Origin: Mucilaginibacter sp. PAMC 26640
GTDB lineage: Bacteria > Bacteroidota > Bacteroidia > Sphingobacteriales > Sphingobacteriaceae
Length of the DNA stretch: 64,000 nt
Direction of reading: 5' to 3'
Assembly: GCA_001596135.1 (NCBI GenBank)
Contig: CP014773.1
Location: 5,270,001-5,334,000, forward strand
Both the position numbers and the translations under genes were made by a program. Below are positions 35,653 to 43,950 of the stretch, piece after piece (the first letter of the stretch is position 1; the number at the start of each line of letters is the position of its first letter). The notes beneath the pieces are model-generated. The model did not search any database. It worked only from the letters and a program-made list of their open reading frames with translations, and was not told the DNA's origin.

Positions 35653-37647
35653 ATGGTTAGTTGGGCGGCTGACAGCATGACTTTACATTTAAAGAAATTA
35701 TCAGCAGCCGGGATGCTGGTAACCCTCGGAATAATTTTTGGCGATATCGGTACCTCGCCCTTGTATGTTTTTCAAACCTTATTGATAGAAGGAGGTAAAG
35801 TTGACGAGAGCCTGGTACTTGGCGCTATCTCCTGTATCTTCTGGACCTTAACCCTTCAAACAACCTTTAAATACATTTTTATAACCCTGCAGGCAGATAA
35901 CAAGGGCGAGGGCGGCATCTTTTCGCTTTATGCCTTGGTGAGGCGATACGGCAAATGGCTGGCCATCCCCGCAATTATAGGGGCGGGCACTTTACTGGCC
36001 GATGGGATCATTACTCCTCCTATCTCCGTAACGTCTGCCATAGAAGGCCTTAACCTGGTACCAGCCTTTGCCGAACACATTGTGCCTGGCAATAACCTGG
36101 TACTGTTTATTGTTATCGGCATTATGTTGCTGCTTTTCTTCATTCAGCAGTTTGGCACAAAGGTGGTAGGATCGGCATTTGGCCCGGTGATGCTGCTTTG
36201 GTTTTTAATGTTGGCCGTGTTGGGTGGCATCCAACTTACACACTATCCACAAATCATCAAAGCTTTAAATCCTTATTACGGTGCAAAATTACTAATGGAT
36301 CACCCGAGCGGATTTTGGCTCCTGGGCGCTGTATTTTTATGTACTACGGGTGCCGAAGCCTTGTATTCAGATTTGGGGCATTGCGGCCGCAAGAATATCC
36401 AGGTTACTTGGATCTATGTAAAAACGGCTTTAATGCTCAACTACCTTGGGCAGGGAGCCTGGGTTTTAACCCGGCCTGCGGGGATGAACTTTAAGGGAGT
36501 TAATCCTTTTTTTGAGATCGTACCACACTTTTTCCTGCTGCCCAGCATCGCCCTGGCAACCCTGGCTACTATTATTGCCAGCCAGGCACTCATCAGCGGA
36601 TCGTTCACCCTCATCAGCGAGGCCATCAGCATGAATTTCTGGCCTAAGATCACGGTCAAATATCCGTCAAACATCCGCGGACAGATCTACATCCCCAGCA
36701 TCAACTGGATCCTGTGTATCGGTTGTATTGCCGTATCGCTTTACTTCCGTACTTCTGCCGCCATGACAGCTGCTTATGGCTTTTCTATCACCATCGCCAT
36801 GCTCAGCACCACCATTTTAATGTATTACTTTATGCGCTATGTAAAGCACTGGCCGCTGTGGCTGGTTACCATTATATTGTGTGTATTTTTAACGGTAGAG
36901 TTTTCCTTCTTCGTTGCAAATGCGGTAAAGATCCTCAAACGGTTATTCTTCCTGGTGTTTGAATTCGGGCTGATATTTACCATGTACATCTGGTTCAGGG
37001 CGCGAAAGATCAATAACCGTTTCCTGCATTTTATTGATCTTAAGGACCAGATCCCCTTGCTAACCGCTCTAAGTAATGATCAGGGTGTATCTAAATTTGC
37101 CACGCACCTTATTTACCTCACCAAGGCCAATAACAGTAAGCAGATTGAACAAAAGATCATGTATTCTATCCTGAGCCGCAAGCCTAAAAGAGCCGATGTT
37201 TACTGGTTTATACACATAGAACGCACCGACGAACCTTTTACCATGGAATACACGGTAGATGAGGTGGCAAATGATAAGGTAATCAGGGTGGAATTCCGGC
37301 TTGGCTTCCGCATCCAGCCGCGCATCAACGTGCTGTTTAGAAAAGTAGTAGAAGATATGGTAAAACGGCAGGAGATCAACATCACCAGCCGGTACGAATC
37401 GTTGAACCAGTACAACCTGGCGGCAGACTTTCAGTTTGTGATCATGGAGAAATTCCTATCGTACAATAACGAGTTCAGCGTACGCGAAGGCTTCATCCTC
37501 AACAGCTATTTCGCCATCAAAAAACTGGCCCAAACCGAGGCGAAGGCCTTTGGCCTGGATACCAGCGAAACCCGGATTGAGAAGATCCCAATGGTGGTTA
37601 ATCCATTAGGGAACATCAACCTGCGCAGGGTGGACTTAACCAACTAA
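35653..37647 (+). CDS. kup: KUP family potassium uptake transporter
   Basis: The 664-residue protein has the KUP N-terminal signature LVTLGIIFGDIGTSPLYVFQTL. About twelve membrane helices follow (for example KWLAIPAIIGAGTLLADGIITPP, GSFTLISEAISMNFWPK), then a cytoplasmic C-terminal domain of about 200 residues. It imports K+ with H+. The ATG at 35677 (MTLHLKKLS) is an alternative start that better matches family N-termini. The gene lies upstream of the kdp operon on the same strand, so two unrelated potassium importers are neighbours, a low-affinity constitutive type and a high-affinity inducible type. Confidence 0.93.
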   Translation: MVSWAADSMTLHLKKLSAAGMLVTLGIIFGDIGTSPLYVFQTLLIEGGKVDESLVLGAISCIFWTLTLQTTFKYIFITLQADNKGEGGIFSLYALVRRYGKWLAIPAIIGAGTLLADGIITPPISVTSAIEGLNLVPAFAEHIVPGNNLVLFIVIGIMLLLFFIQQFGTKVVGSAFGPVMLLWFLMLAVLGGIQLTHYPQIIKALNPYYGAKLLMDHPSGFWLLGAVFLCTTGAEALYSDLGHCGRKNIQVTWIYVKTALMLNYLGQGAWVLTRPAGMNFKGVNPFFEIVPHFFLLPSIALATLATIIASQALISGSFTLISEAISMNFWPKITVKYPSNIRGQIYIPSINWILCIGCIAVSLYFRTSAAMTAAYGFSITIAMLSTTILMYYFMRYVKHWPLWLVTIILCVFLTVEFSFFVANAVKILKRLFFLVFEFGLIFTMYIWFRARKINNRFLHFIDLKDQIPLLTALSNDQGVSKFATHLIYLTKANNSKQIEQKIMYSILSRKPKRADVYWFIHIERTDEPFTMEYTVDEVANDKVIRVEFRLGFRIQPRINVLFRKVVEDMVKRQEINITSRYESLNQYNLAADFQFVIMEKFLSYNNEFSVREGFILNSYFAIKKLAQTEAKAFGLDTSETRIEKIPMVVNPLGNINLRRVDLTN

Positions 37648-37987
37648 ACAACTAACGTGTATTCAACCGCAAAGTTAACGGGGTTTTCGCAGAGCTACGC
37701 AGAATTGTATGACTGTTTAAATTAATAAAAAATTAAATTACCGGGCACTGTGTGTCTCTGCGTTTTTAACCTCCGCAACCTCTGCCGGTAAAAACAAGTT
37801 TTAACTATACGGCTATACCCCCTTCTCCACTTTGATAACCAACCCTTCCAAAACGGAAGGGTTTTTTGTTATCAAATATTTTCAAAAACGAAAAAAATAT
37901 AATTAACTTATTATAAATCAAATACTTAATGTAGATACTGCAGAAAGCGGCATTGCTATTGGCATAGGCGTATCAAATATATATAGC
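37648..37987. other. Intergenic stretch between kup and the kdp operon
   Basis: The first 150 bases contain partial inverted matches of GCAGAG/CTCTGCG type (for example near 37690 and 37757), resembling degenerate intergenic repeats. Then follow a large hairpin (37831-37876) and an AT-rich stretch that probably holds the kdp promoter. Confidence 0.45.
37831..37876 (+). terminator. Two-tier hairpin with T run upstream of kdp
   Basis: Inner stem: AACCCTTCC (37841-37849) with GGAAGGGTT (37855-37863) around AAAAC, followed by a T run to 37867. Outer stem: TTTGATAAC (37831-37839) with GTTATCAAA (37868-37876). The inner hairpin plus T run is a good Rho-independent terminator for kup. The outer stem would extend the hairpin past the T run, which is unusual and allows an attenuation role. 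Confidence 0.7.
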
Positions 37988-38071
37988 ATGATTACTATTA
38001 TTCTCTTACTTACCCTGCTGCTGATCAGTTGGGTAATTTTTAAATCCATCGACTGGTTCGAAAAAATCTAA
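37988..38071 (+). CDS. Small single-span membrane protein before kdpF
   Basis: This 27-codon ORF encodes one hydrophobic helix (TIILLLTLLLISWVIFKSI) with an acidic-aromatic tail DWFEKI. Its stop is 5 bases before the kdpF start and it is oriented with kdp. It resembles KdpF in size but lacks the KPE tail. It could stabilise the Kdp complex or be a leader peptide. Support comes from position and hydrophobicity only, as such short ORFs are too small for strong statistics. Confidence 0.5.
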   Translation: MITIILLLTLLLISWVIFKSIDWFEKI

Positions 38072-38076
38072 TCATC

Positions 38077-38154
38077 ATGATCGCATTATTCATCATCTCT
38101 ATCGCAGTTTTCTTATACATGGTATATGTACTGCTTAAACCCGAAAATTTTTAA
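38077..38154 (+). CDS. kdpF: KdpF, small subunit of the Kdp potassium ATPase
   Basis: This 25-residue single-helix peptide (FIISIAVFLYMVYVLLKPENF) ends with the KPExF-type tail typical of KdpF. It lies 12 bases before kdpA, where KdpF is found in other bacteria. KdpF is a lipid-like stabiliser of the KdpABC complex in the inner membrane. Confidence 0.85.
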   Translation: MIALFIISIAVFLYMVYVLLKPENF

Positions 38155-38166
38155 CCTAAAAACACA

Positions 38167-39885
38167 ATGAACACAGAACTATTAGGAATCGCAGTCTCCT
38201 TTGTGCTGATGCTGGTTATCGGCATCCCACTGGGCAAGTACCTGGCAAAAATGTTTGCCGGCGAAAAAGTCTGGACCGATTTTATGAAACCGCTGGAGAA
38301 CGGCATCTATAAACTATCGGGCATCAACCCTAATGAGCCAATGGACTGGAAACAGTTCCTGAAAGCCATGATGTGCATCAACATCCTGTGGCTGGTATAC
38401 GGCTTTTTTGTTTTGATGTACCAGGACAAGCTTCCCCTCAATCCAGACGGCAACCCGGGCATGACCGCTGATTTGTCATTTAATACCATCATCAGTTTTG
38501 TAGTGAACTGTAATCTGCAGCACTACAGCGGCGAAAGCGGCGTAAGCTATCTGGTGCAGCATTTTATTATCATGTTCCTGCAGTTTGTGAGTGCTGCCAC
38601 CGGGATAGCCTGCGCAGTAGCTTTCTTTAAGGCCTTCCGCGATAAAACAACCAATAACCTGGGCAACTTTTGGAATTATTTTGTAAAAGCCATCACCCGT
38701 TTGTTATTGCCACTGTCTATCGTAGTTGCACTTATCTTAACTTTCAATGGCACACCGAGCAGCTATGCGGGTAAAGACCAGTTCATTTCGCTACAGGGCG
38801 ATACGGTACACGTATCACGTGGACCAGCTGCACAAATGATCGCTATCAAACACTTAGGCACCAATGGCGGTGGCTGGTTTGGCGCCAACTCTGCACATCC
38901 GTTGGAAAATCCTAACTACTTAACCAATATCACCGAGATCGTTTCGCAAATGATCATTCCTATCGCAATGGTGCTTTGCTTTGGTTACTTTATCGGTCGC
39001 AAAAAACTGGGCTGGATTATATTTGGTGTCATGATGATCGGCGCATTGATGCTCCTCATCCCCAGTATCAGCAGCGAAACGGGCGGCAGCTCTGCAATCG
39101 CGAAAATGGGTATAGCCCAGCCAACCGGCGCGATGGAAGGCAAGGAGGTACGCATTGGCCCAACCGCTACCGCATACTGGAGCACCTTTACCACTATCGT
39201 ATCAACAGGATCTGTTAACGGCATGCACGACAGCACCATGGCTCTTACCGGTTTATGGCAATTGCTGGGTATGATGATCAACGGGTTCTTTGGTGGCTGC
39301 GGTGTAGGTGTATTGAATTACTTTATTTACCTCATCATCGCCGTGTTCATATCCGGACTGATGGTGGGCCGGACCCCGGAATTCTTAGGCCACAAAGTAG
39401 AGGCAAGGGAAGTGAAGATAGCTGCATTGATCACCTTGCTGAGTCCTTTCCTTATTATGGCAGGTACAGCTATAGCGGCATTTGTTTTCACCAACCATGG
39501 CAATGCCGACTGGGCAGTTAAACCATCGGCTTGGCTAAATAACCCAAGCTATCACGGTTTCAGCGAAATGCTGTACGAGATGACTTCATCCAATGCCAAC
39601 AACGGTTCGGGCTTTGAAGGCCTGGGCGATAACAATATTTTCTGGAACGTAAGTACCGGCATCCTGATGATACTCGGCAGGTTCCTGCCAATTATTGGTC
39701 CGGTGGCTATAGCCGGCTTACTTGCTCAAAAGAAATATATCCCCGAATCTGCCGGTACCTTGAAAACTGATACCGTAACCTTCGGCTTGATGACCTTCGC
39801 TGTAATACTTGTTTTAAACGCATTATCCTACTTCCCTGCCCTGGCCCTTGGCCCTATTGCAGAGTTCTTTTCAATGCCTAAGTAA
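38167..39885 (+). CDS. kdpA: KdpA, potassium-channel subunit of the Kdp ATPase
   Basis: The 572-residue polytopic protein is of normal family length. Filter-type segments are recognisable: NCNLQHYSGESGVSYL, HLGTNGGGWFGANSAHPLENP, FGGCGVGVLNYFIY and SSNANNGSGFEGL (four pore loops). It forms the selective K+ entry path of KdpFABC in the inner membrane. kdpB follows after 8 bases. Expression is expected under potassium limitation. Confidence 0.97.
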   Translation: MNTELLGIAVSFVLMLVIGIPLGKYLAKMFAGEKVWTDFMKPLENGIYKLSGINPNEPMDWKQFLKAMMCINILWLVYGFFVLMYQDKLPLNPDGNPGMTADLSFNTIISFVVNCNLQHYSGESGVSYLVQHFIIMFLQFVSAATGIACAVAFFKAFRDKTTNNLGNFWNYFVKAITRLLLPLSIVVALILTFNGTPSSYAGKDQFISLQGDTVHVSRGPAAQMIAIKHLGTNGGGWFGANSAHPLENPNYLTNITEIVSQMIIPIAMVLCFGYFIGRKKLGWIIFGVMMIGALMLLIPSISSETGGSSAIAKMGIAQPTGAMEGKEVRIGPTATAYWSTFTTIVSTGSVNGMHDSTMALTGLWQLLGMMINGFFGGCGVGVLNYFIYLIIAVFISGLMVGRTPEFLGHKVEAREVKIAALITLLSPFLIMAGTAIAAFVFTNHGNADWAVKPSAWLNNPSYHGFSEMLYEMTSSNANNGSGFEGLGDNNIFWNVSTGILMILGRFLPIIGPVAIAGLLAQKKYIPESAGTLKTDTVTFGLMTFAVILVLNALSYFPALALGPIAEFFSMPK

Positions 39886-39893
39886 TCTATATC

Positions 39894-41927
39894 ATGACAA
39901 CTAAATCAAATAAATTGTTCGAACCGGCCCTGGTGCAAACTGCACTGAAAGAGTCGTTCATTAAGTTGAATCCTAAAATAATGATGCGCAACCCGGTAAT
40001 GTTTACCGTGGAAGTGGGTACCGTTATTATGGCCTACATGTGTGTATACAGCCTCCTGCACACCGGTCAGGGTTCATTTGCGTACAACCTCATCATTTTT
40101 ATTGTGCTGTTCCTGACCTTGCTATTTGCCAACTTTGCTGAAGCAATAGCGGAAGCACGCGGTAAAGCGCAGGCCGACAGCCTGCGCAAAACGCGGGAGG
40201 AAACACCTGCTAATGTATTAATGCCTGATGGCAGCATTGTTAGCAAATCATCTAACGAGTTAAGAAAAGGCGATGTTTTTGTATGCGAAAGCGGCGACAC
40301 CATCCCAACCGATGGTGAGATCATAGAAGGTCTGGCTACGATAGATGAATCGGCCATTACCGGCGAATCCGCCCCGGTTATCCGCGAAGCCGGCGGTGAC
40401 AAATCCTCCGTAACAGGTGGCACCAAAGTATTGTCGGACAAGATCAAGGTAATGGTATCAACCGAACCGGGCGAAAGTTTCCTGGATAAGATGATCGCCC
40501 TGGTAGAAGGTGCATCGCGCCAGAAAACGCCAAACGAGATCGCATTGACCATCCTGCTGGCCAGTTTTACCCTGATCTTTATCATCGTATGTGTTACGCT
40601 GAAACCCTTTGCAGATTACGCCAATACGCCTATTACCATAGCCGCATTGATCTCTTTATTCGTTTGTTTGATCCCTACCACTATCGGTGGCCTTTTATCG
40701 GCCATCGGTATTGCGGGGATGGACAGGGCGCTGCGTGCCAACGTTATTACCAAATCTGGTAAAGCGGTAGAAACTGCAGGTGATATCGACGTATTGCTAC
40801 TTGATAAAACAGGTACCATTACTATTGGTAACCGTAAAGCTACCCAGTTTTGGCCTGCACCCGGGGTACTGCCAGAGGAACTGGTGAAAGCGGCTGTATT
40901 ATCGTCATTAGCTGATGAAACGCCCGAAGGAAAATCTATTGTAGAGCTGGCTGGCCAAAGTAACATGAGCATCCCGCTCACCGCTCCGGAAGGTGCTGAG
41001 TTTATCAAATTTACTGCCGAAACCCGCTCCAGCGGTATCAATACCAAAGATGGTTTACGCATTCGTAAAGGTGCCTTTGATTCCATCCGTAATATGTCTG
41101 TTGCTGCGGGTAACCAGTTCTCGGCTGATGTGGAAGAACGTGTAAAGGCCATTGCCAGCAATGGTGGTACACCACTGGTAGTTTCCCAAAACGAAAAGGT
41201 TTTGGGTACGATAGAGCTGCAGGACATCATTAAGCCAGGCATTGCAGAGCGTTTTGAACGCCTGCGCAAAATGGGGATCAAAACGGTAATGGTTACCGGT
41301 GATAACCCTTTAACCGCCAAGTTTATTGCTGAAAAGGCTGGCGTGGACGATTTTATTGCCGAGGCCAAGCCGGAAGATAAAATGAACTACATTAAGCAGG
41401 AACAAGCCAGCGGCCGTTTAGTGGCCATGATGGGCGATGGTACCAATGATGCCCCTGCCCTGGCGCAGGCCGATGTAGGTGTAGCCATGAATAGCGGCAC
41501 GCAAGCCGCCAAGGAAGCCGGTAACATGGTGGATCTGGATAACGACCCAACCAAGCTGATAGAGATCGTGGAGATTGGCAAGCAATTGCTGATCACCCGT
41601 GGTACACTCACTACCTTCTCCATCGCCAATGACGTAGCCAAATACTTTGCTATTGTTCCGGCCTTGTTTATCGCCTCTATCCCGGCTTTGCAGGCCATTA
41701 ATATTATGCGGCTGCACAGCCCGGAAAGTGCCATACTTTCTGCTGTGATCTTCAACGCCATTATCATCCCGATGCTGATACCTTTAGCCCTTAAAGGTGT
41801 GGAATACAAACCTATTGGTGCCAGTGCCTTGCTTCGCCGTAACCTGCTGATCTACGGCTTAGGTGGCGTAATCGCACCATTTATCGGCATCAAATTAATC
41901 GACTTAGTTATCTCCCTGTTCTTCTAA
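39894..41927 (+). CDS. kdpB: KdpB, ATP-hydrolysing subunit of the Kdp ATPase
   Basis: This is a 677-residue P-type ATPase. It has the actuator TGES (AITGESAPV), the phosphorylated Asp in LLLDKTGTITIGNRKAT, the nucleotide-domain TPEGKS and KFTAETRSSGI, and the hinge MMGDGTNDAPALAQADVGVAM. The length is normal for KdpB. It hydrolyses ATP to drive K+ import with KdpA and KdpC. It is 8 bases after kdpA and 12 before kdpC. Long antisense frames across this gene (for example 40616-41368) are codon-usage shadows. Confidence 0.97.
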   Translation: MTTKSNKLFEPALVQTALKESFIKLNPKIMMRNPVMFTVEVGTVIMAYMCVYSLLHTGQGSFAYNLIIFIVLFLTLLFANFAEAIAEARGKAQADSLRKTREETPANVLMPDGSIVSKSSNELRKGDVFVCESGDTIPTDGEIIEGLATIDESAITGESAPVIREAGGDKSSVTGGTKVLSDKIKVMVSTEPGESFLDKMIALVEGASRQKTPNEIALTILLASFTLIFIIVCVTLKPFADYANTPITIAALISLFVCLIPTTIGGLLSAIGIAGMDRALRANVITKSGKAVETAGDIDVLLLDKTGTITIGNRKATQFWPAPGVLPEELVKAAVLSSLADETPEGKSIVELAGQSNMSIPLTAPEGAEFIKFTAETRSSGINTKDGLRIRKGAFDSIRNMSVAAGNQFSADVEERVKAIASNGGTPLVVSQNEKVLGTIELQDIIKPGIAERFERLRKMGIKTVMVTGDNPLTAKFIAEKAGVDDFIAEAKPEDKMNYIKQEQASGRLVAMMGDGTNDAPALAQADVGVAMNSGTQAAKEAGNMVDLDNDPTKLIEIVEIGKQLLITRGTLTTFSIANDVAKYFAIVPALFIASIPALQAINIMRLHSPESAILSAVIFNAIIIPMLIPLALKGVEYKPIGASALLRRNLLIYGLGGVIAPFIGIKLIDLVISLFF

Positions 41928-41939
41928 TTAATTATTGTT

Positions 41940-42506
41940 ATGAAAACTAATATCATCAAATCCATCCGCTTAACACTGGTACTCATTGTAGTATTATGCG
42001 TCATATACCCGGTGCTTATTTCCTTCGCCGGGAAGCTGTCTAAAGGAAACGGCGGTGGTGAAACCATTACCGTAAACGGCAAAGTAGTTGGTTATGCCAA
42101 CGAAGGCCAAAGCTTTACCCAGCCAAAATACTTCTGGGGCAGGCCATCGGCTGTTGCCTATAATGCAGCAGGTTCTGCGGGCAGCAACAAAGGCCCCAGC
42201 AACCCGGATTACCTGAAGGATGTAAGCAGCCGGATAGATACCCTGCTGAAATATCACCCGTACCTTAAACGTAGCGACATTCCGGCTGAAATGGTTACTG
42301 CATCGGGTAGCGGGCTGGATCCGGATATTTCACCGGATGCGGCGAAGATCCAAATCAAGAGGGTGGCAGATAACCGTGGCCTTACCGTACAACAGGTAAC
42401 CGAGCTAGTATCTACACACACCGAAGCGCCGCTGTTAGGCTTATTTGGCCCTGCGAAAGTGAACGTGTTAAAATTGAATGTTGCCCTGGATGGCTTAAAG
42501 AGATAA
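41940..42506 (+). CDS. kdpC: KdpC, accessory subunit of the Kdp ATPase
   Basis: The 188-residue protein has one N-terminal membrane helix (LTLVLIVVLCVIYPVLISFAG). The periplasmic domain has the KdpC motifs FTQPKYFWGRPSA, GSNKGPSNP, VTASGSGLDPDISPDAA and VNVLKLNVALD. It assists assembly and ion handling of KdpFABC. Two tandem 94-bp repeats follow directly before the next gene, a porin. Confidence 0.96.
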   Translation: MKTNIIKSIRLTLVLIVVLCVIYPVLISFAGKLSKGNGGGETITVNGKVVGYANEGQSFTQPKYFWGRPSAVAYNAAGSAGSNKGPSNPDYLKDVSSRIDTLLKYHPYLKRSDIPAEMVTASGSGLDPDISPDAAKIQIKRVADNRGLTVQQVTELVSTHTEAPLLGLFGPAKVNVLKLNVALDGLKR

Positions 42507-42516
42507 ATAAGATGCT

Positions 42517-42610
42517 CGTCATGCTGAACTTGTTTCAACACCCCACATGCAACGCTGCGACATGCAATTGTCAATTGCATGTGGGCTCCCGAAATAAATT
42601 CGGGATGATG
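42517..42610. repeat. 94-bp intergenic repeat, copy 1
   Basis: The copy begins CGTCATGCTGAAC and ends CGGGATGATG. It holds two hairpins: ACATGCAATTG with CAATTGCATGT around one base, and TCCCGAA with TTCGGGA around ATAAA. A second copy of the same length begins 118 bases later. The form is that of a REP-like dispersed element. Confidence 0.8.
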
Positions 42611-42634
42611 AAAATGAATTAAAAAAATAAAACA

Positions 42635-42728
42635 CGTCATGCTGAACTGGTTTCAGCACCCCACACGCAAGGCTGCGACATGCAATTGCCAATTGCATGT
42701 GGGATCCCGAAATAAATTCGGGATGATG
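42635..42728. repeat. 94-bp intergenic repeat, copy 2
   Basis: It has the same ends and both hairpins as copy 1, differing at about nine positions; in the first hairpin the single loop base is C instead of T. The two copies are in direct orientation with a 24-base AT-rich spacer, and the second ends 20 bases before the porin start. They could attenuate or separate porin expression from kdpC. Confidence 0.8.
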
Positions 42729-42748
42729 GATTAACAACAAACATCAAC

Positions 42749-43804
42749 ATGAACAAATTTCTAATATCAGCTGCACTTATATTATCAGCAGCTTTCGCAA
42801 AAGCACAGGACACTACCAAAACAGTAGCCAACCCATTGGTGATCTACGGATCGGTAGACGCTTACTATAAATATGATTTTTCCGGCTTACGCAATGCGGC
42901 CGGCAGCTCCAATATTCCCACCAGCTTTGCCACTGATCAAAATTCAGTTTCATTAGGAATGTTAGATCTGGGTTTAAAGAAAAAAGTCAATAAAGCATCA
43001 TTTGTAGGGGAACTGTCTTTTGGCCCGCGTGGCGAAGGGCAGTCTATTGCAAATGCTGGCAGCAATGGCCAATCGTTCCATATCCAGAATTTGTACGTGG
43101 GATACGACCTTACCGACAAGCTAAACGTTACGGCGGGCTTCATGTCTACATTTGTTGGTTACGAGGTTATATCGCCGGTGGGCAACTTTAACTATTCTAC
43201 CTCTTACCTTTTCACAAACGGTCCGTTCCAAAACGCAGGATTAAAAGCTACGTACAGCTTTTCAGATAAGTTCAGCCTGATGGCTGGTGTCTTTAACGAC
43301 ACCTGGAATTCCTACTCCTCTGTAAGGGATGTATCTACCTTTGGCGCACAGCTATTCGTAAGCCCGGTAAAAGGCTGGACGGCTTACCTTAACCTGTTAA
43401 CCGGGCCTATTTCGGGCACTATTGTGGATTTAACCACTGCATACCAAATTACCGATGCCTTCAAACTGGGCTTAAATGGTGCTGATTTTTCCGCATCTGA
43501 TGCTGTAGGCGGGGGCTTTAAAGGCGCAGCACTTTATCCGCAGTTATCCGTATCAAAAGTGGTAACTTTAGGGTTGCGCGGTGAGTATTTCAAAACCAAA
43601 GATGGCGGATTTGTAACGTCCGGCCCACCGGTAGGGAAATCAATTACGGCATTTACCTTAACAGCAAATTTAAAAGCAGGACCGCTAACGGTGATACCGG
43701 AAGTAAGGCTGGATAACGGCTCAACCAGCCAGTTCTTAAAAAATAGCGGGGCGGCAACAAAATCTGCCTCACAATTTTTAATAGCCGCGGTGTATGCATT
43801 TTAA
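42749..43804 (+). CDS. Outer-membrane porin, BBP2/OmpL-like, kdp-associated
   Basis: The 351-residue protein has a signal peptide (LISAALILSAAFAKAQ). It is made of alternating beta strands from end to end, opening with VIYGSVDAYYKYDFSGLRN and closing on an aromatic C-terminal residue (FLIAAVYAF), as for barrel proteins. The pattern matches beta-barrel porin-2 family proteins. It lies between kdpC and kdpD on the same strand, so it may let K+ or a counter-ion cross the outer membrane under potassium limitation. That role is inferred from position. Confidence 0.75.
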   Translation: MNKFLISAALILSAAFAKAQDTTKTVANPLVIYGSVDAYYKYDFSGLRNAAGSSNIPTSFATDQNSVSLGMLDLGLKKKVNKASFVGELSFGPRGEGQSIANAGSNGQSFHIQNLYVGYDLTDKLNVTAGFMSTFVGYEVISPVGNFNYSTSYLFTNGPFQNAGLKATYSFSDKFSLMAGVFNDTWNSYSSVRDVSTFGAQLFVSPVKGWTAYLNLLTGPISGTIVDLTTAYQITDAFKLGLNGADFSASDAVGGGFKGAALYPQLSVSKVVTLGLRGEYFKTKDGGFVTSGPPVGKSITAFTLTANLKAGPLTVIPEVRLDNGSTSQFLKNSGAATKSASQFLIAAVYAF

Positions 43805-43859
43805 GTGATTGAATAGTTTATAATTTAGCCAAAGCGAGTGCAAAAAACACCCGCAGATA

Positions 43860-43896
43860 CACAAAGTTGCATGATTAACCACCAGACAACTTTGTG
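43860..43896. repeat. Inverted repeat CACAAAGTTG-N17-CAACTTTGTG before kdpD
   Basis: Perfect 10-bp arms lie at 43860-43869 and 43887-43896, in the 146-base gap between the porin and kdpD genes. No T run follows. It may be a weak hairpin separating the transport and sensor genes, or a binding site. Confidence 0.4.
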
Positions 43897-43950
43897 ACCT
43901 TTTGGCTAAGAAAGCTGCAAATCTCCGCGCACGCTGCGGTAAAAAAATTG

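Noticed and set aside
37690..37800. GCAGAG/CTCTGC stretches as a structural RNA
   Set aside because: The matches are short and imperfect and look like degenerate intergenic repeat; no RNA family was recognised.
37941..37976. Stronger sigma-54 promoter reading using CGGC...TTGGC
   Set aside because: The GG to GC distance is one base too long; only the weak match beginning near 37959 keeps correct spacing.
40067..41368. Long minus-strand frames (172 and 250 codons) opposite kdpB
   Set aside because: kdpB is unambiguous on the plus strand; the antisense frames have no domain and arise from its codon pattern.
42517..42728. Repeats considered as a CRISPR array
   Set aside because: Only two 94-bp units with internal hairpins, an AT-rich spacer and no cas genes; REP-like element is the better reading.
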